Positions 1 to 5,906 of a stretch of DNA of 7,176 nt are shown one piece after another. The notes below the pieces were generated by a model that worked only from the letters and a program-made list of their open reading frames with translations, was not told the origin of the DNA and searched no databases. A program made the translations under genes and the position numbers. The number at the start of each line of letters is the position of its first letter. Within the stretch, counting starts at the first letter, position 1. This stretch comes from Ascidiaceihabitans sp. (GTDB taxonomy: Bacteria > Pseudomonadota > Alphaproteobacteria > Rhodobacterales > Rhodobacteraceae): the NCBI GenBank assembly GCA_023301665.1, contig JALZUL010000300.1, forward strand, positions 1 through 7,176, written 5' to 3'.

Positions 1-1
1 C

Positions 2-895
2 CCACATGGCCGCATTTCTGAAGTGCAGCGCCGTCAGATGACAACCCCATCTGAATCAAACGTACACGCGCTGGCGATGGATGGTGATTTCGATGATTGT
101 CAGGCCCGCCTCAAAGATATGTTCAACGATTTCGAATTCCGCGATGGCGTGCGTTTGGCAGGTGTAAACTCAATCAACTGGGCCCGTGTTTTGGCGCAGG
201 TTGTCTATTACTTTACATCTGCAGTGTCTGTCGGCGCACCAGATCGCAAGGTCAGCTTTACGGTGCCCACCGGCAACTTTGGTGACATCTTTGCAGGCTA
301 CATTGCGAAAAGCATGGGGCTTCCAATTGATCGTTTGGTTGTTGCAACGAACCAAAATGACATCTTGCACCGCTGCCTCAGCGGGCAGGGCTATCACAAA
401 GGCGAAACGACACCATCCATCAGCCCATCGATGGACATTCAAGTGAGCTCGAATTTCGAGCGTGCTTTGTTTGATGCCTATGACCGTGATGGCAATGCCG
501 TGTCTCAGTTGATGGATGAGCTCAAGCAAGGCGGGTTTGAGGTCAGCCAAGGCGCTATGCAGGTTCTACAGGGTCACTACGACTCTGGCCGCGCGTCTGA
601 AGAAGAAACCAGCGCGACGATTACTGATACGTTGAAAAGCTCTGGCGAACTGCTTTGCCCGCATTCTGCGATTGGCGTGAAGGTTGCGAATGAACACCCA
701 ACTGGCGACGCGCCAATGGTTACCTTGGCAACAGCTCATCCGGCCAAGTTCCCTGACGCGGTGGAAGCTGCAAGCGGTATCCGTCCAGCCTTGCCCCCAC
801 GGATGGCGGATCTTTTCGAACGCGATGAGCGCGTGACGCGCATTGCAAATGACTTGGGCGCACTCAAAGAACATATCAAAGGAAACATCCGCTAG
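2..895 (+). CDS. thrC: Threonine synthase, C-terminal part (5' end outside window)
   Basis: Threonine synthase is a PLP enzyme that converts O-phospho-L-homoserine to L-threonine, the last step of threonine biosynthesis, in the cytoplasm. The frame is open from base 2 and starts with PHGRISEVQRRQMTT, a strongly conserved ThrC stretch, so the GTG at 23 is an internal valine and not the start. The PTGNFGD loop (266-286), which binds the PLP phosphate in this family, is followed by GYIAKSMGLPI. The C-terminal part carries LCPHSAIGVKVA and the conserved TLATAHPAKFPDAVEAA stretch. About 297 residues are present. Bacterial ThrC of this type is roughly 460 residues, so the N-terminal third, including the PLP-binding lysine, lies left of the window. 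The TAG stop (893-895) overlaps the GTG start of the M16 peptidase by one base. Confidence 0.96.
   Translation, partial: PHGRISEVQRRQMTTPSESNVHALAMDGDFDDCQARLKDMFNDFEFRDGVRLAGVNSINWARVLAQVVYYFTSAVSVGAPDRKVSFTVPTGNFGDIFAGYIAKSMGLPIDRLVVATNQNDILHRCLSGQGYHKGETTPSISPSMDIQVSSNFERALFDAYDRDGNAVSQLMDELKQGGFEVSQGAMQVLQGHYDSGRASEEETSATITDTLKSSGELLCPHSAIGVKVANEHPTGDAPMVTLATAHPAKFPDAVEAASGIRPALPPRMADLFERDERVTRIANDLGALKEHIKGNIR
878..883 (+). promoter_or_regulatory. Ribosome binding site of the M16 peptidase
   Basis: AAAGGA lies inside the end of thrC, 11 bases before the GTG at 895. It supports that GTG as the start even though it overlaps the thrC stop codon by one base. Confidence 0.55.
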
Positions 896-2169
896 TGACA
901 AAGTCGTCGAGCTTGCAACATCATCGTTTGTCCAATGGCTTTCGCATTGTCACCGAACATATGCCCGGGCTTGCTTCGGCAACGATCGGCATTTGGGTTG
1001 GTGCGGGCGCGCGCCATGAGGCAACGGCGCAAAATGGCATCGCACATTTCCTAGAGCACATGGCGTTCAAGGGAACCAAGCGTCGTAGCGCCCTGCAAAT
1101 TGCTGAGGCAATTGAAGACGTTGGCGGCTATATCAACGCATACACCAGCCGCGAAGTGACGGCCTATTACGCGCGCGTTTTGGAAAACGATGTGCCGCTG
1201 GCTTTGGATGTCATTTCAGACATTCTTTTGAATCCTGTGTTCGATGAGAATGAGATCGAAATCGAACGCGGTGTGATTTTGCAAGAAATCGGTCAGGCCC
1301 TTGATACACCCGACGATGTAATCTTTGATTGGCTCCAAGAAAAGGCATATCCAAACCAACCCATGGGGCGCACGATCCTTGGTCCAGCGGAACGTGTGTC
1401 GGCGTTTAACAAAGCTGATTTGGCGCAGTTTGTCGGGCAACACTATGGACCTGAGCAAATGATCTTGTCTGCGGCGGGTTCGATTGATCATGATGCTTTG
1501 GTGAAAATGGCCGAAGAGCTGTTTGGCCATCTTAAACCTACGCCTGTCTTTGATCTTGCACCGGCGCAGTTTGTCGGCGGCGAGGTGCATCAAAACAAGT
1601 CCCTCGAACAAGCGCATTTTGCTTTGGGTTTTGAAAGCCCAGGCTACCGCGCTGATGATATCTATGTGGCGCAAATTTACGCCAGTGCTTTGGGCGGAGG
1701 GATGTCGAGCCGTTTGTTCCAAGAAGTGCGCGAAAAGCGGGGGCTGTGTTACACAATTTTTGCTCAAGCTGGAGCACATGGTGATACGGGCATGACAACT
1801 ATTTATGCAGGCACAAGCGCCGAGCAATTGGGTGAATTGGCCGAGATTACCATTGACGAAATGAAGCGTGCCGCAAGCGATATGAGCCCCGCCGAGATCG
1901 CCCGTGCACGTGCGCAAATGAAAGCTGGTTTGTTGATGGGGCTTGAGAGCTCCTCGAACCGTGCAGAGCGTCTGGCGCGCCTGATCCAAATCTGGGATCG
2001 CATTCCACCGCTCGAAGAAACTGTATCGATGATTGACGCAGTGACAACGGGTGAAGTACGTGATTTTGCAGAGAAAATGGTAAGCACCGCCCCAGCAGCA
2101 TTGGCGCTTTATGGACCGGTCGATAATGGCCTGACGCTTGCACAAATTCAGGACAGGCGCGCTGCATAA
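895..2169 (+). CDS. M16 family zinc metallopeptidase (mitochondrial processing peptidase-like)
   Basis: This 424-residue protein is a zinc endopeptidase of the pitrilysin/insulinase (M16B) family, related to the beta subunit of the mitochondrial processing peptidase. The inverted zinc motif HFLEH is at residues 51-55 (ligands H51 and H55, catalytic E54). The third ligand fits E131 in the ERGVILQE segment, 76 residues after H55, the spacing I recall for the mitochondrial enzyme. The N-terminal active domain is followed by a linker and a second, inactive M16 domain (about 170-400) with the conserved LFQEVREKRGLCYT segment at 274-287. No signal peptide is visible, so it is probably cytoplasmic. 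Bacterial homologues form dimers and degrade peptides, but the natural substrate is unknown. It starts with GTG overlapping the thrC stop, and its TAA overlaps the next ATG. A single-chain length of 420-430 residues is normal for the M16B subgroup. Confidence 0.93.
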   Translation: MTKSSSLQHHRLSNGFRIVTEHMPGLASATIGIWVGAGARHEATAQNGIAHFLEHMAFKGTKRRSALQIAEAIEDVGGYINAYTSREVTAYYARVLENDVPLALDVISDILLNPVFDENEIEIERGVILQEIGQALDTPDDVIFDWLQEKAYPNQPMGRTILGPAERVSAFNKADLAQFVGQHYGPEQMILSAAGSIDHDALVKMAEELFGHLKPTPVFDLAPAQFVGGEVHQNKSLEQAHFALGFESPGYRADDIYVAQIYASALGGGMSSRLFQEVREKRGLCYTIFAQAGAHGDTGMTTIYAGTSAEQLGELAEITIDEMKRAASDMSPAEIARARAQMKAGLLMGLESSSNRAERLARLIQIWDRIPPLEETVSMIDAVTTGEVRDFAEKMVSTAPAALALYGPVDNGLTLAQIQDRRAA

Positions 2170-2753
2170 TGTTGCTGAGTAAACGTAAAGTTCGGATTGA
2201 AACAGAACGGTTGACCCTGCGCCAGCCGGTTCATTCAGACTTTAAAGCTTGGACTTCTTTACGTGCACACAGTCGCGAATTTTTGACACCTTGGGAACCG
2301 GTTTGGTCTGGGGATCATTTGTCTCGCAAAGCCTTCACCAACCGGGTTTATTGGGCGCAACGCTCCGTGGCATCGGGTACGGCGATGCCATTGTTTTTAG
2401 AGCGTCGCGAGGATGGCGCTTTGATCGGTGCGATCACGTTGGACAACATCCGGCGCGGGCCCTCGCAAGCGGGTACTCTAGGGTATTGGACGGGCCAGCC
2501 CTTTATCCGAAACGGGTATATGCGCGAGGCGATATTGGCGGTTGTGCATTATGCGTTTGTGCAACTTGATTTGAGCCGGATTGAGGCGGCGTGTTTGCCT
2601 GAAAACAAGCCCTCAAGGGGGGTCTTGGAACGCTGTACTTTCAAATATGAAGGCGTCGCGCAATCCTATCTGCAAATTGGCGGACGCTGGCGCACACATG
2701 TGCTTTATGCCGCGTTGCGCAGCGATCGACGCGGGCGTACTGACGCGGGCTAA
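2169..2753 (+). CDS. GNAT N-acetyltransferase, RimJ-like
   Basis: This 194-residue protein belongs to the GNAT superfamily, which transfers acetyl from acetyl-CoA to an amine. The closest pattern is RimJ/RimL, the enzymes that acetylate N-terminal residues of ribosomal proteins. Supporting segments are the opening ETERLTLRQP (11-20), SREFLTPWEPVW (35-46), ITLDNIRRGPSQAGTLGYW (89-107), the acetyl-CoA loop region PFIRNGYMREA (111-121), and LSRIEAACLPENKPSRGVLER (135-155, shown by RIEAACLPEN), ending in YLQIGGRWRTHVLYA. The length equals that of E. coli RimJ as I recall it. The acceptor is inferred from family only; it could acetylate another protein or a small molecule. The ATG at 2169 overlaps the TAA of the M16 gene by one base and has only a distant AGGA (2150-2153), which suggests translational coupling. 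Confidence 0.88.
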   Translation: MLLSKRKVRIETERLTLRQPVHSDFKAWTSLRAHSREFLTPWEPVWSGDHLSRKAFTNRVYWAQRSVASGTAMPLFLERREDGALIGAITLDNIRRGPSQAGTLGYWTGQPFIRNGYMREAILAVVHYAFVQLDLSRIEAACLPENKPSRGVLERCTFKYEGVAQSYLQIGGRWRTHVLYAALRSDRRGRTDAG

Positions 2754-2766
2754 GGCATTGCCTTTT

Positions 2767-4200
2767 ATGAGTTTTTTGGAGAAACCTTTGTTGAATCCCT
2801 TAAGCGATACCTTTGAAGCTGAATTGAAAGCGCTGCTGCCTGCGGATCGGTTTATGGCGGCTGATGCACGGTATTTAGAAGAGCCACGTGGACGTTACAA
2901 AGGGCAAAGCGGGCTCGTCGCATTGCCGCGCTCCACTCATGAGGTCAGCACCTTGGTCAAGGCCTGCGCTGCTGCGCGCGTGGGGATTGTTCCCTATGGT
3001 GGTGGTACCGGATTGGTTGGTGGTCAGGTGGCCGAAGGCGGGTCTAAGCCTTTGATTTTAAGTCTAGAAAAGATGTCGGCGGTGCGTGAGGTTTTCCCGC
3101 AGGAGAACGTTTTAATTGCGGATGCAGGCGCAATTCTTGAGGATATTCAAAAGGCTGCTGATGGTGTCGATCGCTTGTTTCCCTTGTCTTTGGCTTCGGA
3201 AGGGTCTGCGCGTATCGGCGGAAACCTAGCGACGAATGCGGGTGGGACATCGGTGCTAAGGTACGGTAATGCAAGGGATTTATGCCTTGGTCTCGAGGCT
3301 GTGATGCCATCTGGTGAAATCTGGAATGGGTTGAGCCGCCTGCGCAAAAATAACACTGGCTATGATTTACGGCATTTGTTGATTGGGTCGGAAGGTACCT
3401 TGGGGATCATCACCGCTGCGGCGCTAAAACTGTCGCCGAAACCTGCGAAAACCGGCACTGCGATGCTGGTGGTCGAAAGCCCGCAAGCCGCGCTTTCTTT
3501 GCTGTCTTTGGCACGTGATCAGCTTGGTGAAATGGTCAGTGCGTTTGAGTTGGTGCACCGGCAAGGCATTGATTTTCTGAAAGAAAAAATGCCTCAGGTG
3601 CGCAGGCCCTTTGAGCATACACCTGAATGGATGGTCTTGGTTGAGGTTGGGGTTCCTGCAGCGATGGATGCGGCTTTGGCGCTGGAACAGTTGTTTGAGG
3701 CGGGGCTTGAGCAGGGGCTGGTCAGCGATGGTCTGATTGCACAATCTGAGGCACAATCGGATGAGTTTTGGACCGTGCGTGAGTCTATTCCCGAGGCCAA
3801 TCGCCTGATCGGTTCGATTTCATCCCACGATATTTCTGTACCGTTAGGGGCTTTGGCCGATTTTATTGTTCGGGCGAATGAACGTATTGAAAAGATTGGA
3901 AACTTTCGGATCAATTGCTTTGGGCATGTCGGTGATGGCAATCTGCATTATAATGTTTTCCCGCAAAAGGGTGGCTCAAAAGATGAGCATCGGGACAAAC
4001 GCGATGTGATCAAACGCGCGGTACATGACCTGACCCATGAGCTTGGCGGGTCGGTGAGTGCAGAGCACGGCGTTGGGCGCTTGAAAGTCGATGATTTGGA
4101 GCGCTATGGGGATGCGACAAAGCTTGCAACTATGCGCGCGATTAAGGCCGCTTTGGACCCGCATGGGATTATGAATCCAGGGGCTGTTCTGCGCAGCTAA
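2767..4200 (+). CDS. FAD-binding oxidoreductase of the GlcD / D-2-hydroxyacid dehydrogenase family
   Basis: This 477-residue flavoprotein resembles D-lactate dehydrogenase, glycolate oxidase GlcD and D-2-hydroxyglutarate dehydrogenase, which oxidise a 2-hydroxyacid to a 2-oxoacid and pass electrons to a carrier. The N-terminal FAD domain contains PYGGGTGLVGG (76-86), EGSARIGGNLATNAGGTSVLRYG (145-167, key core GGNLATNAGG) and IGSEGTLGIIT (206-216). The C-terminal substrate and metal domain has GHVGDGNLHYN (386-396; H387 and H394 are likely metal ligands) and SAEHGVGRLK (431-440; E433 and H434 likely metal and catalytic). It ends DPHGIMNPGAVL, typical of the family. The frame stays open back to 2581 inside the acetyltransferase gene, but the homologous region begins near LSDTFEAEL, so ATG 2767 (AAGG at 2752-2755) is chosen. 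TTG at 2788 or 2791 behind GGAG (2778-2781) is a real alternative. The substrate cannot be fixed from sequence. Confidence 0.9.
   Translation: MSFLEKPLLNPLSDTFEAELKALLPADRFMAADARYLEEPRGRYKGQSGLVALPRSTHEVSTLVKACAAARVGIVPYGGGTGLVGGQVAEGGSKPLILSLEKMSAVREVFPQENVLIADAGAILEDIQKAADGVDRLFPLSLASEGSARIGGNLATNAGGTSVLRYGNARDLCLGLEAVMPSGEIWNGLSRLRKNNTGYDLRHLLIGSEGTLGIITAAALKLSPKPAKTGTAMLVVESPQAALSLLSLARDQLGEMVSAFELVHRQGIDFLKEKMPQVRRPFEHTPEWMVLVEVGVPAAMDAALALEQLFEAGLEQGLVSDGLIAQSEAQSDEFWTVRESIPEANRLIGSISSHDISVPLGALADFIVRANERIEKIGNFRINCFGHVGDGNLHYNVFPQKGGSKDEHRDKRDVIKRAVHDLTHELGGSVSAEHGVGRLKVDDLERYGDATKLATMRAIKAALDPHGIMNPGAVLRS
2778..2781 (+). promoter_or_regulatory. Possible ribosome binding site for a shorter start of the flavoprotein
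   Basis: GGAG lies 6 bases before TTG 2788 and 9 bases before TTG 2791. It gives a better-placed Shine-Dalgarno than AAGG (2752-2755) does for ATG 2767. If used, the protein would begin seven or eight residues later, near the NPLSDTFEAEL segment. Confidence 0.35.
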
Positions 4201-4233
4201 GGACGCTGTGTTAACCTAGAGGTTTGGGTGGTT

Positions 4234-4255
4234 TTGGTGACCTTAACGCCACCAA
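4234..4255 (+). terminator. Weak terminator-like hairpin after the flavoprotein gene
   Basis: TTGGTG (4234-4239) and CACCAA (4250-4255) form a perfect 6-bp stem with a 10-base loop, 34 bases after the stop codon. The nearest T run (TTTT, 4266-4269) is 10 bases beyond the stem and the stem is only half GC, so this is a poor intrinsic terminator. It may be coincidental. Confidence 0.25.
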
Positions 4256-4267
4256 CATCTGGCTGTT

Positions 4268-4372
4268 TTGTACAAATCAGGGGTGGGATATGTACAAAGC
4301 AGCGCGGGTGTCTGCGCCCAATTTCGCGCAGATCGCTGGCAAATGTACATATTCGGGGGGTGATTTGTACAA
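4268..4372. repeat. 105-bp nested inverted repeat with four TGTACA palindromes
   Basis: Four arm pairs nest around one centre. TTGTACAAATCA (4268-4279) matches TGATTTGTACAA (4361-4372). ATATGTACA (4288-4296) matches TGTACATAT (4344-4352). CAGCG (4300-4304) matches CGCTG (4334-4338). TCTGCGC (4311-4317) matches GCGCAGA (4326-4332), leaving an 8-base loop. The spacers between the first and second arms are exactly 8 bases on both sides (GGGGTGGG and TCGGGGGG) and are G-rich on the same strand. The two halves also align as direct repeats offset by 75 bp (4268-4297 and 4343-4372, 23 of 30 identical). TGTACA occurs at 4269, 4291, 4344 and 4366 and nowhere else in the window. The element lies downstream of both neighbouring genes. 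It could be an ERIC- or MITE-like intergenic element, a structured transcript end, or a protein-binding array. I do not recognise it. Confidence 0.8.
4312..4331. repeat. Central GC-rich hairpin of the intergenic element
   Basis: CTGCGC and GCGCAG pair perfectly around an 8-base loop (CCAATTTC), and the flanking T4311 and A4332 extend the stem to 7 bp. This is the apex of the larger nested repeat. As RNA on either strand it would be the most stable local stem in the gap. It is not followed by a U run. Confidence 0.6.
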
Positions 4373-4449
4373 TTGGCTCAAAGCTTAACGAAGGGTTGCT
4401 AAAATTGGTTAATCACCGCCCCATTTGCCCTGAAAAAATGCCAACAATT

Positions 4450-5364
4450 TTACTCAATGCTACGCCAAGCGCCATCTCTCCAAAACAAGGGAGCTGTGGA
4501 AATCGGGTTGGGAAATTCGTTTGTTGCGGGATCAACCAGCGTCCGCAGGTTTTCAACCGCGCCTGCTTCATCCCCATCCACAAACAACACCAGATCACGT
4601 GCGGCCACCACGGCTACGATGGTGCCAAGCCCCACATCGACGCCCTCCCAAAAGGGACGGTTGAGCATGTAGCTTGTCTCGAAATTCCCATCCAAGGATA
4701 AGATGTGTAATCCATCGCCGCCTTCGATTGTGAGGTCCCAATCGCGGTTTTGCAGGTTGAGGGTGGCAATGTTCAATAGGCCGTCAGGTGTGAGTTCGAG
4801 CTGTTCTAAATCTTGAGCGGTGATGAAGTCGATGACCTGATCGCCGTCGTGGACAAAGAAGACCTCCATATTGGCGGCGAAGGGGAGCGAGACAGGTTTG
4901 CTGAGGGCTTCCTCTTCCTTGCTTGGGCGCGCGCTGAAAGCATCGCGCACAGGGGTGTGGTCGAATTCATTAAATGCCGCCTCCGCGCCAAACCCCAGAG
5001 GGCGGATGACGGGGTAGATGCGCTCAAGCGTTGGCAGTGCATCCGGGGCGGCTGCGATGGCGGCATTGATGCTGAAGGTGACAAATTGCGCGAGCGCGTC
5101 CTCGCGTGTTTCGTCGTCTGCGCTGGATTGCAGGGTATCGTGGATCGTATCGGGCAGGCTGATTTGCAATGGGCCGTCATCGATCCGAAAGCTAAGGTAG
5201 CGTTGTTCAAGGTCGATGGTGGTCTGGCTGATCCGTGGATCTTTTTGGAATTCGCTTTGAAGCTGGGTGAGCGTGTCTTCGAGCGTATCAGGACGTGCGA
5301 GCTGCGCTTGCGCGCTGGACGCGCAAGCGATTGTCAAAACAGCGGCTGATAGGAGCCGCCGCAT
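4450..5364 (-). CDS. Exported DUF1444 (YtpQ-like) protein
   Basis: This 304-residue protein begins MRRLLSAAVLTIACASSAQA, a clear Sec signal peptide with a predicted type I signal peptidase cut after A20 (AQA|Q), so it is probably periplasmic. The mature part matches the general pattern of DUF1444/YtpQ proteins: an Ile/Val-rich N-terminal segment, ERIYPVIRPL (114-123), a central MEVFFVHDGDQVIDFIT (166-182) and, most tellingly, LLNIATLNL (196-204) followed by hydrophobic strands, a W-containing segment (FWEGVD, 238-243), VVAARDLVLFVDGD (252-265) and a C-terminal PLFWRDGAW (292-300). The family has no established biochemical role. The ATG directly abuts the TAA of apt (TAAATG, zero spacing), and GAGG (5373-5376) inside apt serves as Shine-Dalgarno, so it is the last gene of the apt operon. 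The family call is from memory of motif order. Confidence 0.8.
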   Translation of the reverse strand: MRRLLSAAVLTIACASSAQAQLARPDTLEDTLTQLQSEFQKDPRISQTTIDLEQRYLSFRIDDGPLQISLPDTIHDTLQSSADDETREDALAQFVTFSINAAIAAAPDALPTLERIYPVIRPLGFGAEAAFNEFDHTPVRDAFSARPSKEEEALSKPVSLPFAANMEVFFVHDGDQVIDFITAQDLEQLELTPDGLLNIATLNLQNRDWDLTIEGGDGLHILSLDGNFETSYMLNRPFWEGVDVGLGTIVAVVAARDLVLFVDGDEAGAVENLRTLVDPATNEFPNPISTAPLFWRDGAWRSIE

Positions 5365-5895
5365 TTATTCGCCCTCGAATTCGCAGAGCACGCTGACGTC
5401 CATGCCCATTTTCTCAAGTTTGGTGCGCCCGCCCAAAGCAGGGAGGTCGATGATAAAGGCACAAGATACGATTTCACCGCCCAAACGTTCGATCAGTTTG
5501 ATGCTGGCCTCAGCCGTGCCGCCGGTGGCAAGCAGGTCATCCACCACAAGGATTTTTTCGCCAGCTTTGATTGAATCGTCGTGCAGTTCCATCACCGCTT
5601 CGCCGTATTCAAGCGTGTAGGCCTGTGAGATGGTTTTGCCGGGCAGTTTGCCCTGTTTGCGGATTGGCACAAAGCCGACTGACAGCTGATGTGCGATTGC
5701 GCCGCCAAGGATGAAGCCGCGGGCCTCTAGGCCGACGACTTTGTCGATTTGTGTGCCCACATAAGGGTGGAGCATTTGGTCGATGGCAAGGCGAAAGCCA
5801 CGCGGGTCTTCGAACAGCGTGGTCACGTCGCGAAACATGATCCCCTCGTGGGGGAAATCTGGGATTGTGCGAATGTAATCTTGGACGGTTTTCAT
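5365..5895 (-). CDS. apt: Adenine phosphoribosyltransferase
   Basis: Apt makes AMP and pyrophosphate from adenine and PRPP, the purine salvage step, in the cytoplasm. The 176-residue protein has the full family layout: VQDYIRTIPDFPHEGIMFRD near the N-terminus (4-23), the VVGLEARGFILGGAIA segment (53-68), the flexible loop RKQGKLPGKT (79-88), and the PRPP-binding signature VVDDLLATGGTAEA (117-130) with the two adjacent aspartates. The length is typical for bacterial Apt (about 170-185). It follows the LysE-family gene by 9 bases, with AAGGA 6 bases before its ATG, and is followed without a gap by the DUF1444 gene. It therefore sits in an operon, but no functional link to these neighbours is evident from sequence. 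Confidence 0.97.
   Translation of the reverse strand: MKTVQDYIRTIPDFPHEGIMFRDVTTLFEDPRGFRLAIDQMLHPYVGTQIDKVVGLEARGFILGGAIAHQLSVGFVPIRKQGKLPGKTISQAYTLEYGEAVMELHDDSIKAGEKILVVDDLLATGGTAEASIKLIERLGGEIVSCAFIIDLPALGGRTKLEKMGMDVSVLCEFEGE
5371..5376 (-). promoter_or_regulatory. Ribosome binding site of the DUF1444 gene
   Basis: On the minus strand GAGGGC lies inside the last codons of apt, with GAGG 8 bases before the ATG. It explains how a gene with no intergenic space gets translated and supports the chosen start. Confidence 0.55.
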
Positions 5896-5901
5896 GCGGG
5901 T

Positions 5902-5906
5902 TCCTT
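5902..5906 (-). promoter_or_regulatory. apt: Ribosome binding site of apt
   Basis: On the minus strand AAGGA overlaps the TAA stop of the upstream exporter gene and lies 6 bases before the apt ATG, fixing that start and implying termination-reinitiation coupling. Confidence 0.65.

Larger units (their letters stand above)
4201..4449. other. Convergent intergenic region (249 bp)
   Basis: This gap separates the stop codons of two genes that face each other, the plus-strand flavoprotein and the minus-strand DUF1444 protein, so neither gene needs a promoter here. It holds a weak terminator-like hairpin (4234-4255) and a symmetric 105-bp inverted repeat (4268-4372). The rest (4373-4449) is AT-richer and shows no convincing coding signal. 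A reading frame crossing the gap from 4228 to 4701 on the plus strand has no family resemblance, is rich in Cys and Arg, and runs antisense into the DUF1444 gene, so it is not called as a gene. No clear strong terminator for the minus-strand operon was found, although the repeat itself might act as one. Confidence 0.85.

Noticed and set aside
1216..2145. 309-codon minus-strand frame antisense to the M16 peptidase
   Set aside because: Composition is rich in Cys, His and Arg with no domain pattern, while the plus strand encodes a complete M16 protein with all zinc ligands.
4381..4413. TTAAC/GGTTAA motifs that might form a CtrA-type site
   Set aside because: No exact TTAA-N7-TTAA arrangement is present; the nearest match fails in the second half, and the location is downstream of both genes.
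4434..4439. A6 run (T6 on the minus strand) just after the DUF1444 stop as an intrinsic terminator
   Set aside because: No GC-rich stem could be found immediately before it on the minus strand.
4228..4701. 157-codon plus-strand frame crossing the convergent gap
   Set aside because: It runs through the palindromic element and then antisense to the well-supported DUF1444 gene, is rich in Cys and Arg, has no family resemblance and no good ribosome binding site. It is most likely a chance reading.
4813..5349. 178-codon plus-strand frame antisense to the DUF1444 gene
   Set aside because: It is an exact shadow of a gene with signal peptide, family motifs and operon context, and has no recognisable protein features.
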